A stretch of 12,495 nt of DNA, from assembly GCA_001821375.1 (NCBI GenBank), contig MHLG01000007.1:1-12495 (forward strand), given 5' to 3'. The position numbers were made by a program, and so were the translations under genes. The notes beneath the pieces are model-generated. The model did not search any database. It was not told where the DNA came from and saw nothing but the letters and a program-made list of their open reading frames with translations. The stretch comes from Candidatus Liptonbacteria bacterium RIFOXYD1_FULL_36_11 (GTDB lineage Bacteria > Patescibacteriota > Minisyncoccia > UBA6257 > XYB1-36-10). Below are positions 1-6,824 of this stretch, piece after piece. The first letter of the stretch is position 1. Every line of letters begins with the position of its first letter.

Positions 1-257
1 ATAGCTGGTTTTTGATATAAAAAATTTTTTATACCGCGGGCGAAATCTATGCCGACAGATTCCCCTTTCGGTTCAATAGAAAAAAAATCAGAAAGAGGAC
101 GAGGTTCAATATTAAAAAATTTTTTTTCAAGATAATTAGCTAAACTTAAAATAAAAGATTTTTTATCATTCCCCGCTCCATAAAAAATATAACCGTGGGA
201 AAGGCGGCTGTTTTCGGCAAGATTGATAAAATATTTTTTAGCTTGTTCAAAAAGCAC
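1..257 (-). CDS. holB: DNA polymerase III delta' subunit-like protein, C-terminal part outside the window
   Basis: Delta' is a clamp-loader subunit that helps load the beta sliding clamp for DNA replication. The minus-strand reading begins with GTG at 257-255 and stays open to the window edge (about 85 codons). The motif LSHGYIFYGAGNDKKSFIL resembles the delta'/RuvB-like start, where 'LSHAYLF.GP.G.GK' leads into the Walker A region. Further on, SVGIDFARGIKNFL resembles the conserved 'IGIDQIRELKEFL' strand-helix of delta'. The P-loop is degenerate (GAGNDKK), as is common for delta'. The start lies 2 bp after the mreB stop, so the two are probably co-transcribed. No SD is visible before the GTG. 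Only the N-terminal third is present, so another AAA+ clamp-loader relative is possible. Confidence 0.72.
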   Translation of the reverse strand, partial: MLFEQAKKYFINLAENSRLSHGYIFYGAGNDKKSFILSLANYLEKKFFNIEPRPLSDFFSIEPKGESVGIDFARGIKNFLYQKPA

Positions 258-259
258 GA

Positions 260-1267
260 TTATTTTTTATTAAGAAGAGTGCGCTTATAAGTGTCCAGGT
301 GATTTAGAATAATACCAGTGCCGCGAGCAACGCAAAAAAGAGGCTCTTCCGCTTGATAGGAAGGAACGCCGATAATCCTTTCAAAAAATTCATCAAGGTT
401 GCGAAGAAGGGCGCCGCCACCGGAAAGAATAATTCCTTTATCCATAATGTCAGCTACTAATTCTGGCGGGGTGCTATTAAAGACATCCTGAACAGCGGCG
501 GCGATGTCGTTTAAAAGCGGACTAATAGCTTCCGCCACTTCGTTTGAGTTAATAATTAAGTCTTTTGGAAGGCCGGAAATAAGATCTAGACCGCGAAGTT
601 GAAATTCTAATTTTTGTTTTGAAGGTAAAGCGGAACCGATAGAAATTTTTACTGTTTCAGCCATTTGTTCGCCAATAGATAAGGAATGTTTCTTTTTTAT
701 GTAATCCATAAGAACCTGATCAAATTTATTACCAGCCACACGCAAGCTTTTCCAAGAAACAATACCACCTAAAGAAACTACGGCTACTTCTGCGGTGCCG
801 CCGCCGATGTTAATAATCATATTACCGCTATAGGAATTTATAGGAATACCAGCGCCGAGCGCCGCAAGAATTGGTTCGCGTACTACATAAACTTCTTTAG
901 CGCCAGCTTCTTTGGCAGCGTTGATTACCGCTCTTCTTTCTGTTTGGGTTATTCCAGCAGGAACAGAAATGACTACTTCCGGTTTAATAAGATGAAAGCG
1001 ACCAGCAGCTTTGGAAATAAAATAAGAAAGCATTGCCTTTGTTATATAATAATCAGCGATAACTCCATCTTTTAAAGGACGATATGGAATAATATCATCC
1101 GGAGCGCGGCCAATCATTTCTTTGGCTTCGCGGCCGACAGCAAGAATTCTATTTTCCGGTTTTGTTAAAGCAACAATCGTGGGTTCGTTGATAATAAAAC
1201 CTTTTCCCGGAACAAAGACTACAGTGTTAGCCGTGCCTAGATCTATGCCTATTTTAGTGATAAACAT
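260..1267 (-). CDS. mreB: Rod-shape determining actin homologue MreB, with unusual active-site substitutions
   Basis: MreB is a membrane-associated bacterial actin that polymerises with ATP and guides peptidoglycan synthesis along the cell side wall. At 335 residues it is close to the usual 335-350. The phosphate-1 motif IGIDLGTANT is at residues 6-15, VPAGITQTERRAV is at about 102-114, phosphate-2 is at 151-161 and the adenosine motif ILSGGGALLRN is at 280-290. The fold motifs are intact, but residues normally near the nucleotide differ. The usual E-E-P reads R-E-P (Arg130), phosphate-2 reads NIGGGTAEV instead of DIGGGTTEV (Asn153, Ala159), and GGD reads AGN (Asn180). The gene lies 21 bp after murA and 2 bp before holB, so the three form a probable operon. 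No SD is visible upstream. Family assignment is secure; loss of hydrolysis is inferred. Confidence 0.93.
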   Translation of the reverse strand: MFITKIGIDLGTANTVVFVPGKGFIINEPTIVALTKPENRILAVGREAKEMIGRAPDDIIPYRPLKDGVIADYYITKAMLSYFISKAAGRFHLIKPEVVISVPAGITQTERRAVINAAKEAGAKEVYVVREPILAALGAGIPINSYSGNMIINIGGGTAEVAVVSLGGIVSWKSLRVAGNKFDQVLMDYIKKKHSLSIGEQMAETVKISIGSALPSKQKLEFQLRGLDLISGLPKDLIINSNEVAEAISPLLNDIAAAVQDVFNSTPPELVADIMDKGIILSGGGALLRNLDEFFERIIGVPSYQAEEPLFCVARGTGIILNHLDTYKRTLLNKK

Positions 1268-1288
1268 ATTTTAGAAATAAAACAAAAA

Positions 1289-2587
1289 TTAATCTGTTTT
1301 TTTAATACTGGCGCCTAAAGAACGAAGTCGCTCATCTATTTTATAATATCCCCTTTCAATTTCTTCAATGCCAGATATTTCTGATTCACCAGAGGCGGTT
1401 AAAGCGGCGATAAGATGAGCAATTCCGGAACGCAAATCTCTGACAGTAATAGATACGCCTTTTAATTCAGAGGGACCATTAATAATAGCACTGTGATAAA
1501 ATCCTTTTCCTTTAAATCGGCAAGGGAGTTCACCTAAACATTCAACAGATATTTTAATACTAGCCCCCATAGAATTTAAATCAGCGGCATAACCAAAACG
1601 GTCTTCATAAATAGTTTCATGAATAACAGATCGGCCTTCGGCTTGAGTCATAAGTACGGCAAAAGGTTGTTGCCAATCCGTCATAAATCCGGGATGGGTA
1701 TCGGTTTCTATTTCTAAAGAGGATAAACCATTCCTGCGATAGAAAAGAATGCCTTCTTTTTCTTTAACTTCATATTCACCACCCAAAAGACGTAAAGCAT
1801 TAAGAAAAGTGAAAAGATGTTCTTGAATAGCGCCTTTGACAAAAACACGACCATTAGTCGCCACCGCAAGGCAAGCAAAAGAAACGGCTTCGTTTCTATC
1901 GGGAATAATATAATGTGAAGTGCCACGAAGAGATTTTACGCCGTCTATGAAGATAGCGCGATTTGCGCCTAAACCGATAATAGCTCCCATATTCTGGAGC
2001 ATTTTTATAAGATCTAAGACTTCCGGCTCAACGGCAGCGTTTTTTATTATCGTTTTTCCTTGAGCTAAGACAGCGGATAATATTATATTTTCAGTAGCGC
2101 CAACAGAAGGAAATTCAAGATTAATAAGCGTTCCTTTTAAACCGTTTGGAGCTTTTGCAATATAAGAATCAGAAGTAGTTTCTACTTCTACACCCATTTT
2201 GGAAAGTGCGCTAAGATGTAAATTAACCGGTCGCGGACCAATTTTATCTCCGCCTAAGAAAGGAATTTCCGCTTCCCCGCCGCGAGCTAAAAGCGGTCCA
2301 AGAGCAAGGATAGGAATCCTATTTTTTCTAGAAAGGGAAGTAACTTTAAAATTCTTTATTGCGGGAGTTTTAATTTCTAAAGAGGAGTCGTTAAATTTTA
2401 TTTTACTGCCAATAAATTCACAGAGCTCGGCGGTTATTTCTGTTTCGCCAATGCGAGGAAAATTTTCCAAAATTACCTTATCTTCAGTAAGAAGAGAAGC
2501 AACCATAGCTTTAGAAGCGGCATTTTTTGCTCCAGAAAGTGTTATTTCTCCATTTAGTTTATCTTTGCCTTTGATAAAGAATTTCAT
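1289..2587 (-). CDS. murA: UDP-N-acetylglucosamine 1-carboxyvinyltransferase MurA, Asp-type (fosfomycin-insensitive type)
   Basis: MurA transfers enolpyruvate from PEP to UDP-GlcNAc, the first committed step of cytoplasmic peptidoglycan precursor synthesis. Its length of 432 aa is normal (E. coli 419). Substrate-binding Lys21-Asn22 sit in LSGAKNAA, Arg90 precedes ALGPLLAR, and Arg119 lies in IGPRPVNLH. Asp304 lies in PGFMTDWQQPF, matching the E. coli general base Asp305, and Arg386 lies in DLRSG. The catalytic loop reads LGGDKIGPRP, so the PEP-binding Cys (E. coli Cys115) is Asp114. Natural Cys-to-Asp MurAs are known in mycobacteria and chlamydiae, stay active, and are not alkylated by fosfomycin. 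The ATG at 2587 has no SD; a possible -10 (TATGAT) lies at 2621-2616. It is the first gene of the murA-mreB-holB unit. Confidence 0.96.
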   Translation of the reverse strand: MKFFIKGKDKLNGEITLSGAKNAASKAMVASLLTEDKVILENFPRIGETEITAELCEFIGSKIKFNDSSLEIKTPAIKNFKVTSLSRKNRIPILALGPLLARGGEAEIPFLGGDKIGPRPVNLHLSALSKMGVEVETTSDSYIAKAPNGLKGTLINLEFPSVGATENIILSAVLAQGKTIIKNAAVEPEVLDLIKMLQNMGAIIGLGANRAIFIDGVKSLRGTSHYIIPDRNEAVSFACLAVATNGRVFVKGAIQEHLFTFLNALRLLGGEYEVKEKEGILFYRRNGLSSLEIETDTHPGFMTDWQQPFAVLMTQAEGRSVIHETIYEDRFGYAADLNSMGASIKISVECLGELPCRFKGKGFYHSAIINGPSELKGVSITVRDLRSGIAHLIAALTASGESEISGIEEIERGYYKIDERLRSLGASIKKTD

Positions 2588-2595
2588 TTATTTTT

Positions 2596-2625
2596 TTGAC
2601 TTAATTTTACTATTTATCATATAGT
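2596..2625 (+). promoter_or_regulatory. Promoter of the PEGA-domain gene in a divergent promoter region
   Basis: TTGACT (2596-2601, 5/6 match to the -35 consensus) is followed after 18 bp by TATAGT (2620-2625, 5/6 match to the -10). The predicted start of transcription, about 7 bp on, falls at 2632-2633, that is at the ATG itself, so the mRNA would be leaderless or nearly so. On the other strand a TATGAT box (2621-2616) could serve murA, with a leader of about 20 nt, so the two promoters would overlap. The murA-side box lacks a good -35 and is tentative. Confidence 0.55.
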
Positions 2626-2632
2626 AAAGGAT

Positions 2633-3970
2633 ATGTCGCGTAAAGCAAGAAGAATTGTTTTTTATGCTCTTGTAGCTGTTTTTTTTGTAGCTGGCCCATT
2701 GGTAGTGTTTTTTTCCAAAGGGTGGCGTTTTGATTTAGAAGACTTTACATTAAAAAAAGCGGGAGCAATAGCGGTAAAAACTTTGCCTAAGGACGCAAAA
2801 ATTTACATAAATAATAAGGAGCAAAAAAGAAAAACTGGCTTTTTAAATGAAACGGAATTATTTAACCTTTTTCCAAAAAATTATAGTTTGAAAATTGCAA
2901 AAGAAGAATTTATGCCGTGGGAAAATTATATAGAGGTAGAAGAGGAAAAAGTGGCTGAAGAAAAAAATATAATCCTTGTTCCGCAAAAGTTAGAAAGAGA
3001 AAAAGTGGCTGAAGGAATAGAATATTTTCAAACAAAAGGAGAAAATGTGATAATAAAAGACTTAAAGGGAAATTTATTAAAAGAAGAAAAAAATATAGGG
3101 AAAGGAGATTTTATTTCCGCATCTTTAAACTTTGAAAGGATATTAATTTACGATAAAGCAAAAAAAGGATTTTTTCTTAAAAATTTAAAGGAAGGGTCTT
3201 CGTTAAATTTAGGAGTCTTGCTGAATAATTTATCCACGAGAGAAGGAAGAAAAGACGCAACAGTAATAAAGAAAGCAAAGATCAATCCAGACAACGCCCA
3301 AGAGATAGTAATTTCAACAGAAAAGACTTTTTACCTTTTAAACTACGAGAAGATGTTTTTGAATATATTAGAGAATGAGTCAGTGGCTGTTTTTGATTTT
3401 TCAGGAAATGAAATAGTTTATGGGCGAAGAGAAAAAATTTATTCTTATAATACAGCCAGTAAAGAGAAAAAAGTTTTAACTGATATAAAAGGAGAAGAAG
3501 CTTCAAAAATAGAAAGAAGCGTAGAGGGAGTTGTTTTAATATCCGCAAAAAGCGGAGCATTATATGTATTTTCCGGAACAGAAACAGAAAAAATAAGCGA
3601 GCAAGCGCAAAGTTTTGTTTTGGTAAATAATAAAAAAGTTGTTTTTATTGAAAATAAGCAAGGAGAAATAAAGATAGTAATAATTGATTTAAAAAATAAA
3701 GAGAGAAGAGAGGCGCTTTTAGGAAATAAAGAAGTAGTAACAGCAATAAGATGCGGTGATGAAAATCATTTCTTTATTTTACAGGGACAAAAAATCTTAT
3801 TTATAGAAATAGCTGATAAAAATTCAACTTTAGAAGGGAAAATTTTATACCAAGCCGAAATAGATAATCGGGCTATAAGTTTTTATTTTAACGAGAGCGG
3901 TAAGACGCTTTTTATCTTAAATACAAAAGGAGTCTTAGAAAAAATAAATTATTTCAAAGAGGTATTATAA
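2633..3970 (+). CDS. Membrane-anchored PEGA-domain protein with a C-terminal propeller-like region
   Basis: The exact function is unknown. Residues 1-6 are basic and about 8-28 form a single hydrophobic segment, which suggests a signal anchor with the rest outside the cytoplasm. Residues about 43-118 match the PEGA pattern: GAIAVKTLPKDAKIYINN, then a turn, then LFPKNYSLKIAKEEF and WENYIEVEEEK. PEGA domains are beta-sandwich modules of cell-surface proteins. Residues about 125-445 are repeated short beta-strands (such as EKTFYLLNYEK, GALYVFSGTE, KILFIEIADK), which suggest a beta-propeller. Proteins of this layout occur in Parcubacteria as uncharacterised genes. It is the only plus-strand gene in the left half and faces rpsI convergently. 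The start sits at a probable +1; AAAGG is too close (2-3 nt) to act as a normal SD. It is very rich in Lys, Glu and Asn. Confidence 0.8.
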   Translation: MSRKARRIVFYALVAVFFVAGPLVVFFSKGWRFDLEDFTLKKAGAIAVKTLPKDAKIYINNKEQKRKTGFLNETELFNLFPKNYSLKIAKEEFMPWENYIEVEEEKVAEEKNIILVPQKLEREKVAEGIEYFQTKGENVIIKDLKGNLLKEEKNIGKGDFISASLNFERILIYDKAKKGFFLKNLKEGSSLNLGVLLNNLSTREGRKDATVIKKAKINPDNAQEIVISTEKTFYLLNYEKMFLNILENESVAVFDFSGNEIVYGRREKIYSYNTASKEKKVLTDIKGEEASKIERSVEGVVLISAKSGALYVFSGTETEKISEQAQSFVLVNNKKVVFIENKQGEIKIVIIDLKNKERREALLGNKEVVTAIRCGDENHFFILQGQKILFIEIADKNSTLEGKILYQAEIDNRAISFYFNESGKTLFILNTKGVLEKINYFKEVL

Positions 3971-4053
3971 AATATTTATGCCTTAGAAAAAATTTTACTA
4001 ACATCTTACAGTAAACTACGGCGAGTTTTAAAATTACATTTTTAGTAATAAAA

Positions 4054-4488
4054 TTAACGTTTTTGCCATTGCGGACTGCGGCGAGCTTTTTTAAGACCAT
4101 ACTTTTTTCTTTCCACCATTCTTGGATCTCTTTTTAGGAACCCCGCTTTCTTTAATCTGCTTCTTAATTCCTTATCAAAGGAAACGAGAGCTCTTGATAG
4201 GCCATGTCTGACAGCTTCAGCTTGTGAGCTTTTTCCGCCTCCTTTTACTAAAACGCTGACACCATAATTCTTTTCGGTGGCGGCAACTTTAAAAGGAGTA
4301 GAAATTTTGTCCTGCATTTTCTTAGGCGGAAAATAAGTACTTAAATCTAATCCGTTTACAAAGAATCCCTTTTCTCCTGGAAAAAGACGAACTCTAGCAA
4401 TGGAAGTTTTACGTCGTCCAATGCCCTCAAAATATTTTCCAGAAAGTGTTTTAACGGATTTTATTTCTTTTTTAGAAGCGATTTTCAT
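4054..4488 (-). CDS. rpsI: Small ribosomal subunit protein S9 (uS9)
   Basis: S9 binds the head of the 30S subunit, and its C-terminal tail reaches the P-site tRNA. The 144-aa protein has the family start FEGIGRRKTSIARVRLFPG at about 20-38, then FVNG. It also has KGGGKSSQAEAVRHGLSRAL, and DPRMVERKKYGLKKARRSPQ leading to the C-terminal QWQKR (usually QFSKR). The terminal Lys-Arg that contacts tRNA is kept; Trp-Gln replaces the usual Phe-Ser. A short N-terminal extension of about 18 residues precedes the core. It begins 6 bp after the rplM stop, so the two form the classical L13-S9 operon. It is the last gene of the minus-strand translation cluster and is convergent with the PEGA gene. No strong GC-rich terminator is visible in the 83-bp gap. 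Confidence 0.97.
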   Translation of the reverse strand: MKIASKKEIKSVKTLSGKYFEGIGRRKTSIARVRLFPGEKGFFVNGLDLSTYFPPKKMQDKISTPFKVAATEKNYGVSVLVKGGGKSSQAEAVRHGLSRALVSFDKELRSRLKKAGFLKRDPRMVERKKYGLKKARRSPQWQKR

Positions 4489-4494
4489 AATTTT

Positions 4495-4836
4495 TTATTT
4501 TTCAAAAGTAAGTCTTTTAATCCTTCTTGAGCGTAGATGATTTTTAGGAAGCATATTCCAAACGGCACGTTTTAAAACTTCGGGCGGGTTTTTTGTAAAA
4601 ATATCTTCAAATTTTTCCTCTTTTAGATTTCCCGGGTAGCCAGTATAATGACGATAAATTTTATCAGACGCTTTTTTCCCGGAAACTTCTATTTGGGAAA
4701 TATTTTTTATTACCACTTTATCGCTATTATCTTTATTTGGCGCGTAATCGGCTTTTTTCTTTCCTTGTAAAATTAAAGCGACTTCTGACGCTAGTCTACC
4801 AAGCTTTTTATTTTTTGCATCTAAAATGTGGTCCAT
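4495..4836 (-). CDS. rplM: Large ribosomal subunit protein L13 (uL13), short form
   Basis: L13 is an early-assembly 23S rRNA-binding protein of the 50S subunit. Key matches are DAKNKKLGRLASEVALILQGK (about 6-26), KKADYAPNKDNSDKVVIKN, then KIYRHYTGYPGNLKEEKFED, and AVWNMLPKNHLRSRRIKRL. At 113 aa it is shorter than E. coli L13 (142 aa). The start lies where the family reads 'WYVVDA', so the usual N-terminal arm of about 14 residues is missing, and roughly 12-15 C-terminal residues are missing too. The core is complete, so this is lineage shortening and not decay. It is co-transcribed with rpsI. The leader upstream (4837-4946) holds the conserved element described separately. The ATG at 4836 has no SD. 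Confidence 0.96.
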   Translation of the reverse strand: MDHILDAKNKKLGRLASEVALILQGKKKADYAPNKDNSDKVVIKNISQIEVSGKKASDKIYRHYTGYPGNLKEEKFEDIFTKNPPEVLKRAVWNMLPKNHLRSRRIKRLTFEK

Positions 4837-4846
4837 AGTTACAAGG

Positions 4847-4919
4847 GTCTATTATTAAATACTATTTCTACTACAATTTTATAAATTCGTAACGAAAGCA
4901 TATTTAATGATAGACTCAT
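4847..4919 (-). promoter_or_regulatory. Conserved leader element of the rplM-rpsI operon (candidate RNA structure)
   Basis: Read on the minus strand, a 15-nt arm (4915-4901, GTCTATCATTAAATA) pairs with 4861-4847 (TATTTAATAATAGAC) at 14 of 15 positions. The 39-nt loop contains TTTCGTTACGAATTTATAAA, including a small TTCG-TTA-CGAA hairpin. The strip 4873-4919 is about 80% identical to 7924-7970 ahead of rpmJ, with one gap. The 3' arm ends 10 nt before the rplM ATG, so folding could hide the ribosome start site. The inner TTTATAAAAT could instead be a -10 box, making this a promoter with flanking operator arms. It matches no leader I can identify. Confidence 0.5.
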
Positions 4920-4946
4920 AAATTAAAAACAAAATTCAAAGAAACG

Positions 4947-5297
4947 TCAAATAAATTCAATAACGGCTTTTTTAGCAGCATCGCGACGCCGCACATCAGA
5001 GGTTTTAATAATACGCAAATAACCTCCTTTTCTATCCTTATATTTGGGAGCAATATCATAAAAAACTTTTTCAGCCGGTTTTTTTCCTACGCGAGCAATC
5101 ATTAAACGAAGACTGGCTAAATTCTGTTTTTTACCTAAAGTAACCAGGCGTTCTAATAACGACCTGATTTCTTTTGCTCTGGCTTCAGTGGTTTCAATAC
5201 GCCCGTGAGTGATAAGGTTTGTAGCGAGGCCTTTAAAAAAAGCTCGGCGCTGACCTTTTTTTCTGCCAAATTTTCTTCCTTTATTCTGATGATTCAT
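4947..5297 (-). CDS. rplQ: Large ribosomal subunit protein L17 (bL17)
   Basis: L17 is a 50S protein near the peptide exit tunnel. The 116-aa product has the family signature in order: GRKFGRKKGQRRAFFKGLATNLI (written in the family as 'KLGR...HR.A..RNL...L'), then HGRIETTEARAKEIRSLLERLVTLGKK. It ends with GYLRIIKTSDVRRRDAAKKAVIEFI, where the family has 'GGYTRILK...R.GD.A..A.IEL'. Length is normal for bacterial L17 without a C-terminal extension. It starts 11 bp after rpoA, the standard rpoA-rplQ pairing, and closes the rpmJ-to-rplQ unit. No SD is visible before the ATG. Confidence 0.96.
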   Translation of the reverse strand: MNHQNKGRKFGRKKGQRRAFFKGLATNLITHGRIETTEARAKEIRSLLERLVTLGKKQNLASLRLMIARVGKKPAEKVFYDIAPKYKDRKGGYLRIIKTSDVRRRDAAKKAVIEFI

Positions 5298-5308
5298 AGT
5301 TTATAGTC

Positions 5309-6106
5309 TTACTTTTTCTTTTTCTTAGCTGATTTTTTTATTTCTTCTTCATCTTTATTGCTTTCATTTTTTTCTTCCTCTTTGGATTCTGAATGGCTTT
5401 CAACTTTAGTGCTTTCAAATGTTTCGGAAATTTTAGAGAAATGATCTTTTAAAATGTTAGCGGCTTTATACAGTGCGGCGGACGGTCTGACAGTGCTATC
5501 TGTAACTATGTCAATGTTGATTTGATTGTAATCGGTGCGATCGCCAACGCGAATATTATCAATAGTATAATTCACTTTTATTACCGGCGAAAAAAAAGCA
5601 TCAAGAGCAATAGTGCCAATAGAAAGTTTTTCGTCTTTTCTTAATTCTACCGAAGAATATCCTAATCCTCTTTCTACTGTAATTTCCATATCAAGCTCGG
5701 CACTTTTAGTAGTTAGAGAAGCAATATGTTCGTTCGGGTTTACTATTTTTACGTCAGAATTAATTTTAATATCAGCAGCAGTAACTTCTTTTTCTCCTTT
5801 AATTTTCAAAGAGAGGGTTTGCGGCTCATCGGAAAATAATATAAACCTTATTTTTTTTAAATTCAGGGACATTTCTATAACATCTTCCATCATTCCCGGA
5901 ATAGTGGAAAATTCGTGATCTATGCCTTTTATTTTAGCGGAGGTAATAGCCGCTCCCGGAAGAGAAGAAAGAAGGGCGCGACGCAAAGAATTTGCCAGAG
6001 TAAGCCCATAGCCAGGATAAAGACCGGAAATAATAAAATGTCCTTCAGTATCGTTTTCTTTAACTGTTTTTATTTCCACTGATTCATTTAAGTATGAGTA
6101 TTTCAT
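5309..6106 (-). CDS. rpoA: RNA polymerase alpha subunit lacking the C-terminal DNA-binding domain
   Basis: Alpha dimerises to nucleate assembly of beta and beta' in RNA polymerase. Residues 1 to about 228 form a complete N-terminal domain. It includes HFIISGLYPGYGLTLANSLRRALLSSLPG (23-51), the usual assembly and dimer helix, then the insert region with EITVERGLGY (141-150). RPSAALYKAANILKDHF (207-223) is the last NTD helix. The C-terminal domain (alphaCTD, normally about 80 residues that bind UP elements and activators) is absent. In its place residues 231-265 are a Glu/Lys/Ser-rich, probably disordered tail ending in five lysines. rplQ starts 11 bp later, so no room exists for a frameshifted CTD. 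Length is 265 aa against 329 in E. coli. Confidence 0.97.
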   Translation of the reverse strand: MKYSYLNESVEIKTVKENDTEGHFIISGLYPGYGLTLANSLRRALLSSLPGAAITSAKIKGIDHEFSTIPGMMEDVIEMSLNLKKIRFILFSDEPQTLSLKIKGEKEVTAADIKINSDVKIVNPNEHIASLTTKSAELDMEITVERGLGYSSVELRKDEKLSIGTIALDAFFSPVIKVNYTIDNIRVGDRTDYNQINIDIVTDSTVRPSAALYKAANILKDHFSKISETFESTKVESHSESKEEEKNESNKDEEEIKKSAKKKKK

Positions 6107-6126
6107 AATAAAAATTATTTTTTATT

Positions 6127-6144
6127 TTTCTAAAAATTTAGAAA
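6127..6144 (-). other. Short inverted repeat in the rpsD-rpoA gap
   Basis: TTTCTAAA and TTTAGAAA pair perfectly around a 2-nt centre. This lies inside the 67-bp gap between rpsD and rpoA, the longest gap within this operon. Only two G-C pairs are present and no U-run follows directly, so it is not a convincing terminator. A processing site or a translational control point for rpoA is possible. In such AT-rich DNA, chance is also possible. Confidence 0.25.
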
Positions 6145-6173
6145 TAGTTTATAAATTTAAAAAACGAAGCAAA

Positions 6174-6791
6174 TTATTTAGAGTAATAATCAACTACCAT
6201 ATTAACATCAAATGGAATATCACTTTCCGAAGGAAGAGCGGCTATTTTAGCTTCAAATTTGTCTTTGTCTAAAACTATCCAAGTCGGAGTATCTATTTTT
6301 TTTGAGATTTCGGCAATTCTTTTAAAAACACCTTTTTCTTTTGAGCTTTCTTTAACGGAGACTAGGTTACCGGGAGAAACTTCAAAACCTGGTGAGATGA
6401 CCTTTCGGCCATTTACTAAAATGTGGCCGTGAATTATAACTTGCCTAGCAATAGCCCGAGAAAGAGCTAAACTGCTTCTAAAAACAACATTATCAAGTCT
6501 GCTTTCTAAAAGTTCAAAAACTTTGGCGCCGGTCACTTTTTTTGCTTCCGTGGCTTTTTTAAATATATCTCTAAGTTGGCTTTCTTTTATACCGTAAGTT
6601 ATTTTTATTTTTTGTTTTTCTTTAAGCTGAATGCCAAATTCAGATAAGTTTCTCGGACGTTTGCTTTGACCGTGAACGCCAGGTTTATACGGCTTTCTTA
6701 CCATAGCGCATTTCGGACTTAAACAACGCTCGGCTTTTAAGCCAAGTCTTTCACCTAATGCTCTTTCTTTTTTTTCTTTAGGACCGCGCAT
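6174..6791 (-). CDS. rpsD: Small ribosomal subunit protein S4 (uS4) with a half-lost zinc site
   Basis: S4 binds 16S rRNA early in 30S assembly and in many bacteria represses its own operon. At 205 aa it has normal length. The N-terminal part reads GPKEKKERALGERLGLKAERC, then SPKCAMVRKPYKPGVHGQ and EKQKIKITYGI. The S4 RNA-binding domain is LLESRLDNVVFRSSLALSRA...RQVIIHGHILVNGRKV (about 92-130). The C terminus is FDVNMVVDYYSK, where the family has '..N..LVVEFYSR'. Against Thermus S4, where four Cys bind zinc, the first two Cys align with Glu here, while ERC and SPKC keep the last two. A four-Cys zinc knuckle is therefore not possible. It sits in the classical rpsM-rpsK-rpsD-rpoA order. No SD is visible. 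Confidence 0.97.
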   Translation of the reverse strand: MRGPKEKKERALGERLGLKAERCLSPKCAMVRKPYKPGVHGQSKRPRNLSEFGIQLKEKQKIKITYGIKESQLRDIFKKATEAKKVTGAKVFELLESRLDNVVFRSSLALSRAIARQVIIHGHILVNGRKVISPGFEVSPGNLVSVKESSKEKGVFKRIAEISKKIDTPTWIVLDKDKFEAKIAALPSESDIPFDVNMVVDYYSK

Positions 6792-6824
6792 AGTTTTAAA
6801 AAATAAAATTTAAAATATTATTAT

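Noticed and set aside
2199..2624. Open plus-strand frame of 141 codons across murA
   Set aside because: It lies antisense to the highly conserved murA, has no recognisable motif and crosses the murA start, so it is a shadow of the real gene.
4033..4049. Hairpin ATTAC/GTAAT as terminator after rpsI
   Set aside because: The stem has five pairs with one G-C and the tail is only a short T-run; in this AT-rich gap such a structure is expected by chance.
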